In this document: in pieces, positions 34,367-42,932 of the stretch
Layout of the letters: each line of letters begins with the position of its first letter
Position numbering within the stretch: position 1 is the stretch's first letter
Source: Betaproteobacteria bacterium SCN1
GTDB taxonomy: Bacteria; Pseudomonadota; Gammaproteobacteria; Burkholderiales; Thiobacillaceae
Direction: 5' to 3'
Length of the DNA: 64,000 nt
NCBI GenBank assembly: GCA_008923315.1
Contig: WBSF01000008.1
Span: 1 to 64,000, forward strand
Translations under genes and position numbers: made by a program
The notes under the pieces: model-generated
The model's input: only the letters and a program-made list of their open reading frames with translations
Told to the model about the DNA's origin: nothing
The model's database searches: none

Positions 34367-36340
34367 ATGCGGCTTTCATCCTCGCTGGACGTTGCCGTGC
34401 TGCCCCACCAGATCGAACTGCTCGCCCCCGCACGCGATGCCGACATCGGCATCGAAGCGGTGAATCACGGCGCCGATGCCGTGTACATCGGCGGGCCGGC
34501 ATTCGGCGCACGCGCTTCGGCGGCCAACGACATCGCCGACATCGCGCGGCTGGTCGAGCATGCGCACCGCTTCAACGCGCGCATTTTCGTCACCCTCAAC
34601 ACCATCCTTGCCGACAACGAACTGGAACCGGCGCGCCGGCAGATTCATCGCCTGTACGACGCAGGTGTCGACGCACTCATCGTGCAGGACATGGGCCTGC
34701 TCGAACTCGATTTGCCGCCGATCCAGCTGCATGCCAGCACGCAGTGCGACATCCGCACGCCGGAGAAAGCCCGCTTTCTGCAGGATGCGGGCTTTTCGCA
34801 GATCGTGCTTGCGCGCGAGCTCGACCTGAAACAGATCGCCGCCGCGCGTGCCGCGCTACGGCCCGGGGCCGTGCTGGAATTCTTCGTCCACGGTGCGTTG
34901 TGCGTGGCCTACAGCGGCCAGTGCTACATCAGCCATGCCCACACCGGGCGCAGTGCCAACCGCGGCGACTGTTCGCAGGCCTGCCGCCTGCCGTACCAGG
35001 TGCTCGACATGGAAGGGCGCGTCGTTGCGCACGACAAGCACGTGCTGTCGATGAAGGACAACAACCAGAGTGCCAACATCGAGTCGCTCGTCGAAGCCGG
35101 TATCCGCAGTTTCAAGATCGAAGGCCGCTACAAGGACATGGGCTACGTGAAGAACATCACGGCTCACTACCGCACATTGCTGGACGAACTGATCGAACGC
35201 CGGCCCGAATTCGCGCGCAGTTCCAGCGGCCGCACCACGTTTGCCTTCAGGCCCGATCCCAACCAGAACTTCAACCGCGAATTCACCGATTACTTCGTCG
35301 GTGGGCGCAAGGGCGACATCGGCGCCTTCGATACGCCCAAAAATCCCGGCCTGCCCATCGGCCATGTGACGAAACGCGGCGACAAGTGGGTGGAGCTGGA
35401 AACCGATGATCCGGCTACCGTGCTCAACAACGGCGACGGCCTCTGCTACTACACCCTGCAAAAGGACCTGGCCGGCCTGGCCATCAACCGTGCCGAGAAA
35501 ACAGGCGAGGGGAGCTGGCGTGTGTTTCCGAAAGACCCGGTGGCGAGCCTCAAGGACCTGCGCGCAGGCACAGCCGTCAACCGCAACCGTGACATGAACT
35601 GGATGCGCATGCTGGACAAGACATCCAGCGCGCGTCGCATCGGTGTGTGGATGCGGTTGTACGAAGCCGCGGATGAGCTCGTTCTGACCCTGACCGACGA
35701 AGACGGTATCGCCGCCACGGCCAGACTCGTGCAGCCCTGTGAAACGGCCAAGGACGCCATGCGCGCCGAAACCGGCCTGCGCGAGCATCTGGGAAAACTC
35801 GGCGCCACGTATTTCGAATCGAGAGGCATCGCACTGGAGCTCGCCCAGCCCCGGTTCGTGCCGGCTTCCGTGCTCAACGGCCTTCGTCGCGATGCCGTTG
35901 CCGCGCTCGAAGCCGCGCGTGCCGAAGCCTATGTGCGTCCGCCGCGCGCCGTCGCCGTCGAACCGCCGGCGGCGTACCCGGAAGATACGCTGAGCTATCT
36001 GGCCAACGTCTTCAACCGGAAAGCGCGCGATTTCTACGCAAAACACGGTGTCAGGCTCATCGCCGCGGCCTACGAATCGCACGAAGAAGCGGGCGAGGTA
36101 TCGTTGATGATCACCAAGCACTGCGTGCGCTATTCGCTGAGTCTTTGCCCGAAACAGGCCAAGGGCGTGACCGGTGTGCAGGGTACAGTACGCGCCGCCC
36201 CGCTGACGTTGATCAACGGCAGCGAGAAGCTCACGCTGCGCTTCGACTGCAAGCCGTGCGAGATGCACGTGGTGGGGAAACTGAAACCTGCCGTGGCCCG
36301 GCAGGTGGTGCCGCTGACCTTCTACAAGACCCGTACCTGA
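34367..36340 (+). CDS. rlhA: 23S rRNA 5-hydroxycytidine C2501 synthase RlhA (U32 family)
   Basis: About 657 residues, close to E. coli RlhA (YdcP). RlhA hydroxylates 23S rRNA C2501, needing prephenate-dependent and iron-sulfur functions. Near-signature blocks: ELLAPARDADIGIEAVNHGADAVYIGGP, LHASTQCDIRTPEKA, FFVHGALCVAYSGQCYISHAHTGRSANRGDCSQACRLPY with the conserved cysteines, and VLSMKDNNQS. A C-terminal part has ITKHCVRYSLSLCPKQAKG and DCKPCEMHVVGKL. Start is uncertain. An ATG at 34346 falls in the upstream hairpin, ATG 34367 overlaps a TAAAAT -10-like element, and GTG 34397 gives the most family-like N-terminus. Confidence 0.93.
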   Translation: MRLSSSLDVAVLPHQIELLAPARDADIGIEAVNHGADAVYIGGPAFGARASAANDIADIARLVEHAHRFNARIFVTLNTILADNELEPARRQIHRLYDAGVDALIVQDMGLLELDLPPIQLHASTQCDIRTPEKARFLQDAGFSQIVLARELDLKQIAAARAALRPGAVLEFFVHGALCVAYSGQCYISHAHTGRSANRGDCSQACRLPYQVLDMEGRVVAHDKHVLSMKDNNQSANIESLVEAGIRSFKIEGRYKDMGYVKNITAHYRTLLDELIERRPEFARSSSGRTTFAFRPDPNQNFNREFTDYFVGGRKGDIGAFDTPKNPGLPIGHVTKRGDKWVELETDDPATVLNNGDGLCYYTLQKDLAGLAINRAEKTGEGSWRVFPKDPVASLKDLRAGTAVNRNRDMNWMRMLDKTSSARRIGVWMRLYEAADELVLTLTDEDGIAATARLVQPCETAKDAMRAETGLREHLGKLGATYFESRGIALELAQPRFVPASVLNGLRRDAVAALEAARAEAYVRPPRAVAVEPPAAYPEDTLSYLANVFNRKARDFYAKHGVRLIAAAYESHEEAGEVSLMITKHCVRYSLSLCPKQAKGVTGVQGTVRAAPLTLINGSEKLTLRFDCKPCEMHVVGKLKPAVARQVVPLTFYKTRT

Positions 36341-36387
36341 GCCCGGACCGGGAGGAGGGGGCCGGCCGGGGAAGGCACGCTGCAGGG

Positions 36388-37134
36388 CTACTTGGCGTAT
36401 TTCGGATGCATCGGCACCACTGGCGAGCCACTGGCGGCGTGACCGGGCTGTTTGTCGATGACGGCGATCTTTTCCTCCGGCTCGGTGCGGTCGAGCTGAT
36501 ACAGCGCGATCACCAGGCCCACCGACGCGGCCAGCAGGAAATAGGGGCCGAACAGCCAGAACACCAGCGGTATCGCGATGAAAAAGGCGCGCATGCCGAT
36601 CGAGAACATGCGGCCGGCGCGATGCAGGCGGCGTGCAACCGCGCGCGGCGCGAGCAGGTGATGGGCGTCGTGCTCGGGTACGTTCACCATGAATACCACG
36701 TGGTTGGCGAGCCGGACCGACATCGCGAAGGCGAAGAAAGCCACGATGAAATCCACCAGCAACAGCATCACCTTGAGGATCCACAGCGCCGCGCCGTTCG
36801 CGCCGGAAAGACTGAGCGCATGCCAGCTGAGGGCGATGTTCTGCGCCTGGCCGGACAGGGTGAGCGTACCGATGATGAGCAGCGCGGCGGTCGATGCCAT
36901 GAGCGACGCGCCCATGATGAAGTTGCGCAGCGTCTGCACGGCCATCACGTCCTTGGCCGGGTTGTGCATGATGTGCTCGACCCACAGCCTGCGGGCCAGC
37001 GCATTCACGCCGTGCACGCTGTAGGTGGGATCGTGGCGCGCTTTGTAGCCCAGATAGGCGTAATACAGGCACACGCTGGCGGCGCTGATCAAAAATGCGC
37101 CGATGTCGATTGCGTATTCGTTCAAACCATCCAT
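36388..37134 (-). CDS. DUF599 membrane protein
   Basis: A 248-residue inner-membrane protein of the DUF599 family. N-terminal helix IGAFLISAASVCLYYAYLGYKA, conserved WVEHIMHNPAKDVMAVQTLRNFIMGAS, further helices at about 75-95, 110-140 and 185-215. A polar C-terminus. Function unknown. It stands alone, convergent to rlhA (47 bases apart). Confidence 0.8.
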   Translation of the reverse strand: MDGLNEYAIDIGAFLISAASVCLYYAYLGYKARHDPTYSVHGVNALARRLWVEHIMHNPAKDVMAVQTLRNFIMGASLMASTAALLIIGTLTLSGQAQNIALSWHALSLSGANGAALWILKVMLLLVDFIVAFFAFAMSVRLANHVVFMVNVPEHDAHHLLAPRAVARRLHRAGRMFSIGMRAFFIAIPLVFWLFGPYFLLAASVGLVIALYQLDRTEPEEKIAVIDKQPGHAASGSPVVPMHPKYAK

Positions 37135-37167
37135 TCCTTGTCTTCCTGAAAGGCCGCGGGGTCCGCT

Positions 37168-37347
37168 TCAGGCGGGGCGATGGATGCCGGTGATGGCGGG
37201 CGGGGGCTCGTGTCCGGTGCGCACGGGCGGCGCGCCCAGCGTCTCGGGCCGGGTTTCGAGGCTGCGCAAACGGGTGCGCAGCTCACCCAGGGTTTCGACA
37301 TTGGCAAATGCAAGCGCGGTGGAAAGCCGTTTCAGCGTTTCGATCAT
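37168..37347 (-). CDS. Small hypothetical protein (59 residues)
   Basis: Possible short gene. The start MIETLKRLSTALAFANVETLGELRTRL forms an amphipathic helix, and the C-terminus is Pro-rich (GHEPPPAITGIHRPA). No clear ribosome-binding site was seen. Codon use is like the neighbours. It could be co-transcribed with the DUF599 gene 33 bases downstream. Evidence for translation is weak. Confidence 0.35.
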   Translation of the reverse strand: MIETLKRLSTALAFANVETLGELRTRLRSLETRPETLGAPPVRTGHEPPPAITGIHRPA

Positions 37348-37419
37348 GGTGCGGGGCCTGGGGCCGGGTTGTTGGGTCAACCTGATATATGCATATTGCG
37401 TGCCATTCGCATATGTCAT

Positions 37420-37591
37420 TGTTATTTATTGATTTGTTGCTTGTTGGTCAGATGGGCTGTGTGGATGGTGTGTTGCATTATGCAAAATCCAATATCGGTT
37501 TAATGTAATTAACATATTGATATGTATAAAATTTATGATTTAATTTGCACGTATGTTGTGTTGGCTGAATGAGTGTTTAATAATTAAACAC
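37420..37591. other. AT-rich intergenic region upstream of kinase gene
   Basis: About 170 bases strikingly A/T-rich within GC-rich DNA, with many TAT/ATA runs and several candidate -10 hexamers (for example TATAAAAT near 37526). No sigma-54 promoter (TGGCAC-N5-TTGC) and no convincing long inverted repeat were found. It probably holds the promoter of the two-component operon. Confidence 0.4.
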
Positions 37592-39124
37592 ATGAACCAT
37601 TCTGGCGTATCGGAAAAAGACAATTCTCCCCGGGGGCAGCAAAAAAACCTGGCCTGGCGCGGTTCGTTGCGCGGCAAGATCAGTGGCGCCTATGTGGCAG
37701 TGGCGGTAGCCATGCTGCTGGCTTCGCTGTTCTTCGTCGGCGAATTGCGTACGCTGGAGGCGCGGGTCGAGCTGGGGCAGCGCGTCACGGAACTGTTCGA
37801 TACCGTGCTGGAAATCCGCCGCTACGAACGCAATTACTTTCTGCATCGCCAGCCGGCCGATCAAGCCGAGAATGCGCAGCAGATTGCCCGGGCACGCGAT
37901 CTGCTGACGACGCATCGCACTGATTTTCTCGCTGTCGCGCCGGCGGCGCGGCTGGATGCGCTGCGCGACCGGCTCGACGACTATGCGGGCCAGATGGCGG
38001 CTTATGCGGCGACGCCCGCGCGGCAGGCAACGCTCGAACCGCAGGTGCGCGCCCTCGGCAAGACCGTGGTCGGCCTTGCCGAGGACATGGCGCGCGTCGA
38101 ACGCAGTCAGATCCGGGCGACGCTGGCGTCCTTCCGCAATCTGCTGTTCGGTGTGATCGTCTGTATGGCGCTGCTGATCGTGTTGATCGGGCGCGCGCTG
38201 TCGCAGCGCGTGGCCAAGCCGCTGAAAGCGCTGGAGGCAAGCGCCGCGGCGATTGGCGCGAACCGCCGCGAAACCCTGGCCGCGCCGTCGCGCGACCGCG
38301 AGATCGTCTCCATCATCGAAGCTTTCAATCACATGCTGAAGGAGCTGGATCTGCGCCGGAAATCGCTGATGCGCTCCGAACGGCTGGCCTCGCTGGGCAC
38401 TATGCTGTCCGGCGTCGCCCACGAACTCAACAATCCACTGTCGAACATCTCGTCCTCGTGCCAGATCCTCATCGAGGAGGCGGACGGCGCGCAGCCCGCA
38501 ACCCTGCGCAAATACCTGTCCAATATCGACCAGCAGACCGAACGCGCGCGCGCCATCGTCCGTTCGCTGTTCGATTTCTCGCGCGACCGGGCCTTCAGCC
38601 GCGAAACGGTCCGGCTCAAGCCGCTGGTCGAACAGACGGTCGGCTTCGTGCGCGGCGAGATCGCGGCCAAATCGCTGGTGCGCCTGGCCATTGCGGACGA
38701 ACTTGTGGTGCTGGCCGACCCGCCGCGACTGCAGCAGGTGCTGGTCAATCTGATCCGCAACGCGATGGAAAGCCTGGGGCCGGACGGCCGCATCGACATC
38801 GCGGCCGAGTACGTGACGGCCGGTGCGCCGCTGCCGGGCACCGCGCTCGGCCCGGGTTGCGGCATGGACGATGACATGGTCGAAATCCGCGTCGAGGACA
38901 ACGGCCCCGGCATCCCGCCCGATATCCTGCCGCGCGTGTTCGATCCATTCTTCACCACCAAGGACGTGGGGCACGGCATGGGGCTTGGCCTGTTCGTCGT
39001 CTACGAGATCATCGACGAGCACGGCGGCTGCATCGCCGTGGACAGCGCGCCCGGCGCGGGGGCCCGTTTCCGGATCCGGCTGCCGCGCAGCATGCGCGAA
39101 ACGCAGAAGAGGGAGGCGGCATGA
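37592..39124 (+). CDS. Sensor histidine kinase (NtrB-like partner of sigma-54 regulator)
   Basis: About 510 residues. TM1 near 32-54 (ISGAYVAVAVAMLLASLFFVG), a helical periplasmic sensor to about 180 (EIRRYERNYFLHRQPADQ, like four-helix-bundle sensors), TM2 near 185-205, HAMP. Kinase core with phospho-His in LSGVAHELNNPLSNISSS, N-box LVNLIRNAMESLG, G1 VEDNGPGIPP and G2 GHGMGLGLFVV. ATG 37592 is preferred over ATG 37553, which adds an unlike AT-rich leader. The stop overlaps the regulator start by 4 nt. Confidence 0.9.
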   Translation: MNHSGVSEKDNSPRGQQKNLAWRGSLRGKISGAYVAVAVAMLLASLFFVGELRTLEARVELGQRVTELFDTVLEIRRYERNYFLHRQPADQAENAQQIARARDLLTTHRTDFLAVAPAARLDALRDRLDDYAGQMAAYAATPARQATLEPQVRALGKTVVGLAEDMARVERSQIRATLASFRNLLFGVIVCMALLIVLIGRALSQRVAKPLKALEASAAAIGANRRETLAAPSRDREIVSIIEAFNHMLKELDLRRKSLMRSERLASLGTMLSGVAHELNNPLSNISSSCQILIEEADGAQPATLRKYLSNIDQQTERARAIVRSLFDFSRDRAFSRETVRLKPLVEQTVGFVRGEIAAKSLVRLAIADELVVLADPPRLQQVLVNLIRNAMESLGPDGRIDIAAEYVTAGAPLPGTALGPGCGMDDDMVEIRVEDNGPGIPPDILPRVFDPFFTTKDVGHGMGLGLFVVYEIIDEHGGCIAVDSAPGAGARFRIRLPRSMRETQKREAA

Positions 39125-40476
39125 ACGGCCGCCTGCTCATCGTCGATGACGAAGCCATCACGCTCGACAACCTCGGCCACATCATGGCGAAGGAGGGCTA
39201 TGCGGTCGAAACGGTGTCCAGCGGTGCCGCAGCGGTGGCACTGCTCGATCGTCAGCCCTTCGATGTGGTGCTGACCGATCTGCGCATGGAGGGTATGGAC
39301 GGCATGGACGTGCTGGAGAAGGCGCGCAGCGTGCAGCCCGAAGCCGAAGTCATCTTCATCACGGCCTATGCCACCACCGAGTCGGCCGTGCAGGCCCTGA
39401 AACACGGTGCGTTCTACTACATCGCCAAGCCCTTCCGTCTGGACGAGGTGCGCAAGGTGGTTGCGGAGGCGCTGGCCAAGGTCGCGCTGCGCCGCGAAAA
39501 CGACAGTCTGCGCCGCGAGGTGGAACGCTACCGCGATGGCGACGGCATCATCACCCAGGATTCGGGCATGCAGCGTCTGCTGGAGATGGCGCGGCAGATC
39601 GCGCCCACCGACTGCAGCGTGTTGATTACCGGCGAAAGCGGCACCGGCAAGGAGCTGCTTGCGAAATACATCCACCGGCAGAGCACGCGGCGCGACGGAC
39701 CTTATGTCGCCGTGAACTGCGGCGCCTTTGCCGAACAGCTGCTGGCCAACGAACTGTTCGGTCACGAAAAGGGGGCGTTCACCGGTGCGACCGCGCTGAA
39801 GAAAGGACTCGTCGAGACCAGCGCCGGCGGTACGCTCTTTCTCGACGAAGTCACCGAAATGACGCCGGCCATGCAGGTCAAGCTGCTGCGCGTCCTGCAG
39901 GAGCGGGAAGTGCTTCGCCTGGGCGGTACCCGGCCCGTGAAATGCGATGTCCGGGTAGTGGCCGCGACCAACCGGGATGTGCTGGAGAGCGTGCGCAACG
40001 GCAGCTTCCGCGAGGATCTCTATTTCCGGCTCAACGTCGTGAATCTCGACTTGCCGCCGCTTGCGCGCCGGCCCGACGATATTCCCCTGCTGGCCCGGCA
40101 TTTCGTGCAGAAATATGCGGCGCGGATGAACAAGCCGGTGCTGCGCATCGCGCCCGAAGTCCTCACCGTGCTGATGGGCTACCGGTTTTCCGGCAACGTG
40201 CGCGAACTGGAAAACCTCGTGGAACGCGGTACGGCGATCGCACAGGGCGACACCATCGAGCTTGCGCACCTGCCCGACAATCTGCGCACCGCCGAAGCCA
40301 TGCGCCGGGTGCAGGCAACCGGGCGACTGCCCACGCTGGAGGAACAGGAACAGCGCTACATCCACCGCGTGCTGGACGAGGTGAACGGCAACCAGACGCT
40401 GGCGGCGCAGATTCTCGGCATCAATCGCGCGTCGCTGTGGCGCAAGCTCAAGGCCTGGAAGGAAAAAGCCGGCTGA
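39121..40476 (+). CDS. Sigma-54-dependent response regulator
   Basis: A 451-residue NtrC-class activator. Receiver with Asp53 (VLTDLRMEGMDGMDV) and Lys (YIAKPFRLDEV). AAA+ domain with Walker A GESGTGKE, intact GAFTGA loop (HEKGAFTGATALKKG), Walker B GGTLFLDEVTEM and R-finger region. Fis-type HTH at the end (NQTLAAQILGINRASLWRKL). Coupled to the kinase by an ATGA overlap. Its target genes would need a sigma-54 promoter, and none was found in this window. Confidence 0.94.
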   Translation: MNGRLLIVDDEAITLDNLGHIMAKEGYAVETVSSGAAAVALLDRQPFDVVLTDLRMEGMDGMDVLEKARSVQPEAEVIFITAYATTESAVQALKHGAFYYIAKPFRLDEVRKVVAEALAKVALRRENDSLRREVERYRDGDGIITQDSGMQRLLEMARQIAPTDCSVLITGESGTGKELLAKYIHRQSTRRDGPYVAVNCGAFAEQLLANELFGHEKGAFTGATALKKGLVETSAGGTLFLDEVTEMTPAMQVKLLRVLQEREVLRLGGTRPVKCDVRVVAATNRDVLESVRNGSFREDLYFRLNVVNLDLPPLARRPDDIPLLARHFVQKYAARMNKPVLRIAPEVLTVLMGYRFSGNVRELENLVERGTAIAQGDTIELAHLPDNLRTAEAMRRVQATGRLPTLEEQEQRYIHRVLDEVNGNQTLAAQILGINRASLWRKLKAWKEKAG

Positions 40477-40482
40477 ATGCCG

Positions 40483-40827
40483 TCAGCGTTTGCGGCCCGG
40501 CGCGAGATCGGCGGCGTTCAGCAGGCGTTCGAGACTGGCGGCATGCCTCGCCTCGGCCTTGCGATAGGCGGCGATCAGCCGTTCGGCATCCTCGGTGAGC
40601 CGGCTGCCGCCCGGCCCGCTGTCGACCAGCGATGCGCCCCAGGCGGCGTTCATCGCAGCGACAGCATCCCAGGCGGCCTTGTAGCTCATTTTCATGGAGC
40701 GGGCGGCACGCGAAATCGAGCCCGTCTCGCGGATGCGCTGCAGCAGTTCCACGCGGCCGCGGCCGAGGAAATTCCGGCCGTCGAGAGTGAGCCAGAAACG
40801 ACCGTCGATTTTCAGGCGGGGAGGCAT
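40483..40827 (-). CDS. ModE N-terminal-type winged-helix regulator (DNA-binding domain only)
   Basis: A 114-residue protein matching the LysR-like DNA-binding domain of ModE: FLGRGRVELLQRIRETGSISRAARSMKMSYKAAWDAVAAMN followed by the wing GPGGSRLTEDAERLI. It lacks the two molybdate-binding (Mop/TOBE) domains, so it is a stand-alone DNA-binding form, about half of full ModE. ATG 40827 (MPPRLKID) was chosen. It ends 6 bases from the convergent regulator. It could bind the ModE-like site near moaA. Confidence 0.85.
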   Translation of the reverse strand: MPPRLKIDGRFWLTLDGRNFLGRGRVELLQRIRETGSISRAARSMKMSYKAAWDAVAAMNAAWGASLVDSGPGGSRLTEDAERLIAAYRKAEARHAASLERLLNAADLAPGRKR

Positions 40828-40843
40828 GAATCGAGTGTAACAA

Positions 40844-40863
40844 ACGACCATTGTTGCGGTCGT
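40844..40863. repeat. Short inverted repeat between ModE-like gene and DUF302 gene
   Basis: ACGACC (40844-40849) and GGTCGT (40858-40863) form a 6-bp inverted repeat with an 8-base spacer, 17 bases before the ModE-like start and 48 before the DUF302 start. It could be an operator for either gene. Weak evidence. Confidence 0.25.
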
Positions 40864-40910
40864 AGCGGAAGGCGCACAATCCTGCACGCCGTCATTTCCA
40901 GGAGATTGTC

Positions 40911-41372
40911 ATGAAGAAAATGCTTGCGGTGCTCGCCATGCTGAGCCTGCCGCTGGCCGCCCATGCGGCGGACGCGTTCAATGTGGTGTTCAAGGCCCAG
41001 GGCAGCTACGGCGACGTGCGCGACATGGTGCAGGCGTCGATCGAAGGCAAGGGGCTGAAGATCAACCACACCAACCAGATATCCGAGATGCTGGACCGTA
41101 CCGGCAAGGACATCGGTGCAACCAGGCAGGTATACGAGAAAGCCGAGCAGTTCGAATTCTGCAGTGCGAAGATTTCGCGCGAGATGATGGAGGCCGACCC
41201 GCACGCCATCGTCATGTGTCCCTACATCGTGTCGGTGTACACGATGCCGGGCGACAAGACCGTCTACGTCGCCTACCGCAAGCCGGGACCCGCGGGCAGC
41301 CCGGCACTGAAAAAGGCGCTCGGCGACGTCGAGAAACTGCTGACCGAGATCATTCAGGAAGCCCTGATGTAA
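40911..41372 (+). CDS. DUF302 periplasmic protein
   Basis: A 153-residue exported protein of the DUF302 family. Signal peptide MKKMLAVLAMLSLPLAAHAAD. The mature domain has SYGDVRDMVQASIEGKGLKINHTNQIS, a Cys pair (FEFCSAK, IVMCPYIVSVYTMPGD) and a C-terminal helix. DUF302 proteins often accompany oxidative or sulfur/redox genes, but no reaction is known. A CAGGAGA ribosome-binding site precedes ATG 40911. Single-gene transcript, divergent from the ModE-like regulator. Confidence 0.8.
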   Translation: MKKMLAVLAMLSLPLAAHAADAFNVVFKAQGSYGDVRDMVQASIEGKGLKINHTNQISEMLDRTGKDIGATRQVYEKAEQFEFCSAKISREMMEADPHAIVMCPYIVSVYTMPGDKTVYVAYRKPGPAGSPALKKALGDVEKLLTEIIQEALM

Positions 41373-41378
41373 GCCGGC

Positions 41379-42785
41379 TCAGAGCAGGCGCGCCAGCGCG
41401 GCGAGCGCGCGTTCGACACGCGCATCCCACACGCACGCGCAGGACAGCCGGATGAAATTCCGGTACTTGCGCGTGGCCGAGAAAAGCGGGCCGGGCGCGA
41501 TGCTCACGCCCGCTTCCAGCGCGCGTCTCGCCAGCAGCAGACTGTCGGTGCCCGCCGGCAGCTCCACCCAGATCACGAATCCGCCTTCCGGCCGGGTGAC
41601 GCGGATGCCGTCCGGAAAATGCCGGATTACCGCTGCGGTCATGCGTTCGACAGCCGCCGCGTACTGGCCGCGCACGCCGCGCAGATAGCGGTCGTACTGG
41701 CCGCTTGCCAGCAACTGGGCCACCGCAATCTGCGGCACGCTTGCCACGGCGAGATTGCCGACGAACTTGAGGTATTCGATCCGTTCGAGATGACGGCCCG
41801 GCGCGATCCAGCCGACCCGCAGGCCGGGCGCGAGGGTTTTCGAGAACGAAGCGCAATAGAGCACGTCGGCCCCGGCCTTCGGATTCAGGCTTTTGCAGGG
41901 GCGCGGGCGTTGCGTGTCGAAACCCAGGTCGCCGTAGACATCGTCCTCGATCAGCGGCACGCCGGACCGGCGCAGCAGATCGAGCAGGCGGAGCCGGTTG
42001 GCATCGGGCATGCGGTAGCCGAGCGGATTGCTGAAATTCGGAATGGCCACGCAGGCCTTCACCGGCCAGCGTTCGAGTGCCAGCTCCAGGGCGTCGAGCG
42101 ACAGGCCTTCGCGCGGGTGGGTGGGAATTTCGAGCGCTTCCAGGCCGAGCGAGTCGATCACCTGCAGCAGTCCGTAATAGCTGGGCGATTCGATCGCGAC
42201 CGCGTCGCCCGGCTGCGTCACCGCGCGCAGGGCCAGTGTGATCGCTTCCTGGCAGCCGCCGGTGATCACGATTTCGTCCGGATGCAGGGTGCAGCCGATT
42301 TCGCCCATGCGGCGTGCGATCAGGCGCCGCAGTTCCGGGTCGCCGGGTGGAAAGGCGTAATTCATCGCGCGGGTCCGGTGGCGGCGGCTGGCCTCGACCA
42401 GCGCGCGCTCGACGGCACGGATGGGCAGGAATTCGGGTGCGGGCACGGCGGCGCCGAGCTGTACGACCTGCGGATCGTTCGCCGCCTTGACCAGACGCAG
42501 CACCAGTTCCTGGCCGCTGACCGGCGCAGGTCTGAACGCCGGCGCGGACAGGCCGGGTTCCGGCGCATGCGCCATCCGGCCGCGTACATAGAAACCGGAT
42601 CGTTCGCGCGCTTCGAGATAGCCTTCCCGTTCCAACTGACGGTAGGCCATCACCGCGGTGGCGATGCTGGTACTGCGCTGCGCCGCCAGCACGCGTACAC
42701 CCGGCATGCGGTCGCCGGTCCGGTAGACGCCGGTGTCGATGCCGGCACGCAATGTGGCGGCCAACTGGCCGTAGAGCGTGTCCAT
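41379..42785 (-). CDS. MocR-type transcriptional regulator (GntR HTH + aminotransferase fold)
   Basis: A 468-residue regulator. GntR-type winged helix at 1-75 (YRTGDRMPGVRVLAAQRSTSIATAVMAYRQLEREGYLEARERSGFYV), then a class-I aminotransferase-like domain with the PLP region: NPLGYRMPDANR, LIEDDVYGDLGFD and Lys in YCASFSKTLAPGLRVGWIAPG. MocR proteins sense PLP or an amino-compound adduct. A GGAG ribosome-binding site 8 bases before ATG 42785 supports this start over 42839. It is divergent from an aminotransferase gene, with four operator-like repeats between. Confidence 0.93.
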   Translation of the reverse strand: MDTLYGQLAATLRAGIDTGVYRTGDRMPGVRVLAAQRSTSIATAVMAYRQLEREGYLEARERSGFYVRGRMAHAPEPGLSAPAFRPAPVSGQELVLRLVKAANDPQVVQLGAAVPAPEFLPIRAVERALVEASRRHRTRAMNYAFPPGDPELRRLIARRMGEIGCTLHPDEIVITGGCQEAITLALRAVTQPGDAVAIESPSYYGLLQVIDSLGLEALEIPTHPREGLSLDALELALERWPVKACVAIPNFSNPLGYRMPDANRLRLLDLLRRSGVPLIEDDVYGDLGFDTQRPRPCKSLNPKAGADVLYCASFSKTLAPGLRVGWIAPGRHLERIEYLKFVGNLAVASVPQIAVAQLLASGQYDRYLRGVRGQYAAAVERMTAAVIRHFPDGIRVTRPEGGFVIWVELPAGTDSLLLARRALEAGVSIAPGPLFSATRKYRNFIRLSCACVWDARVERALAALARLL

Positions 42786-42795
42786 GCCGTCTCCG

Positions 42796-42879
42796 ATACA
42801 GATATGGGTCGCAAATGCCGATACAGATGAAATTTTCATTATCTGTACCGTCTCAATTCACAAAAAACTGAATCTGTAT
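42796..42879. promoter_or_regulatory. Four ATACAGAT-type repeats, probable MocR operator
   Basis: ATACAGAT occurs at 42796-42803 and 42821-42828. Its reverse complement ATCTGTAT appears at 42841-42848 (last base C) and at 42872-42879. Two direct plus two inverted copies in 84 bases just upstream of the mocR gene fit the repeated sites bound by MocR dimers. Confidence 0.65.
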
Positions 42880-42932
42880 TGTTGCCCGGAACCGCCTTAG
42901 AGTGAAGCCCTGAGATTGCACGGGAGAGTGCC

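Noticed and set aside
42785-42839. Longer MocR start at 42839
   Set aside because: It would begin within the operator repeats and lacks a ribosome-binding site, whereas ATG 42785 has GGAG at the right distance.
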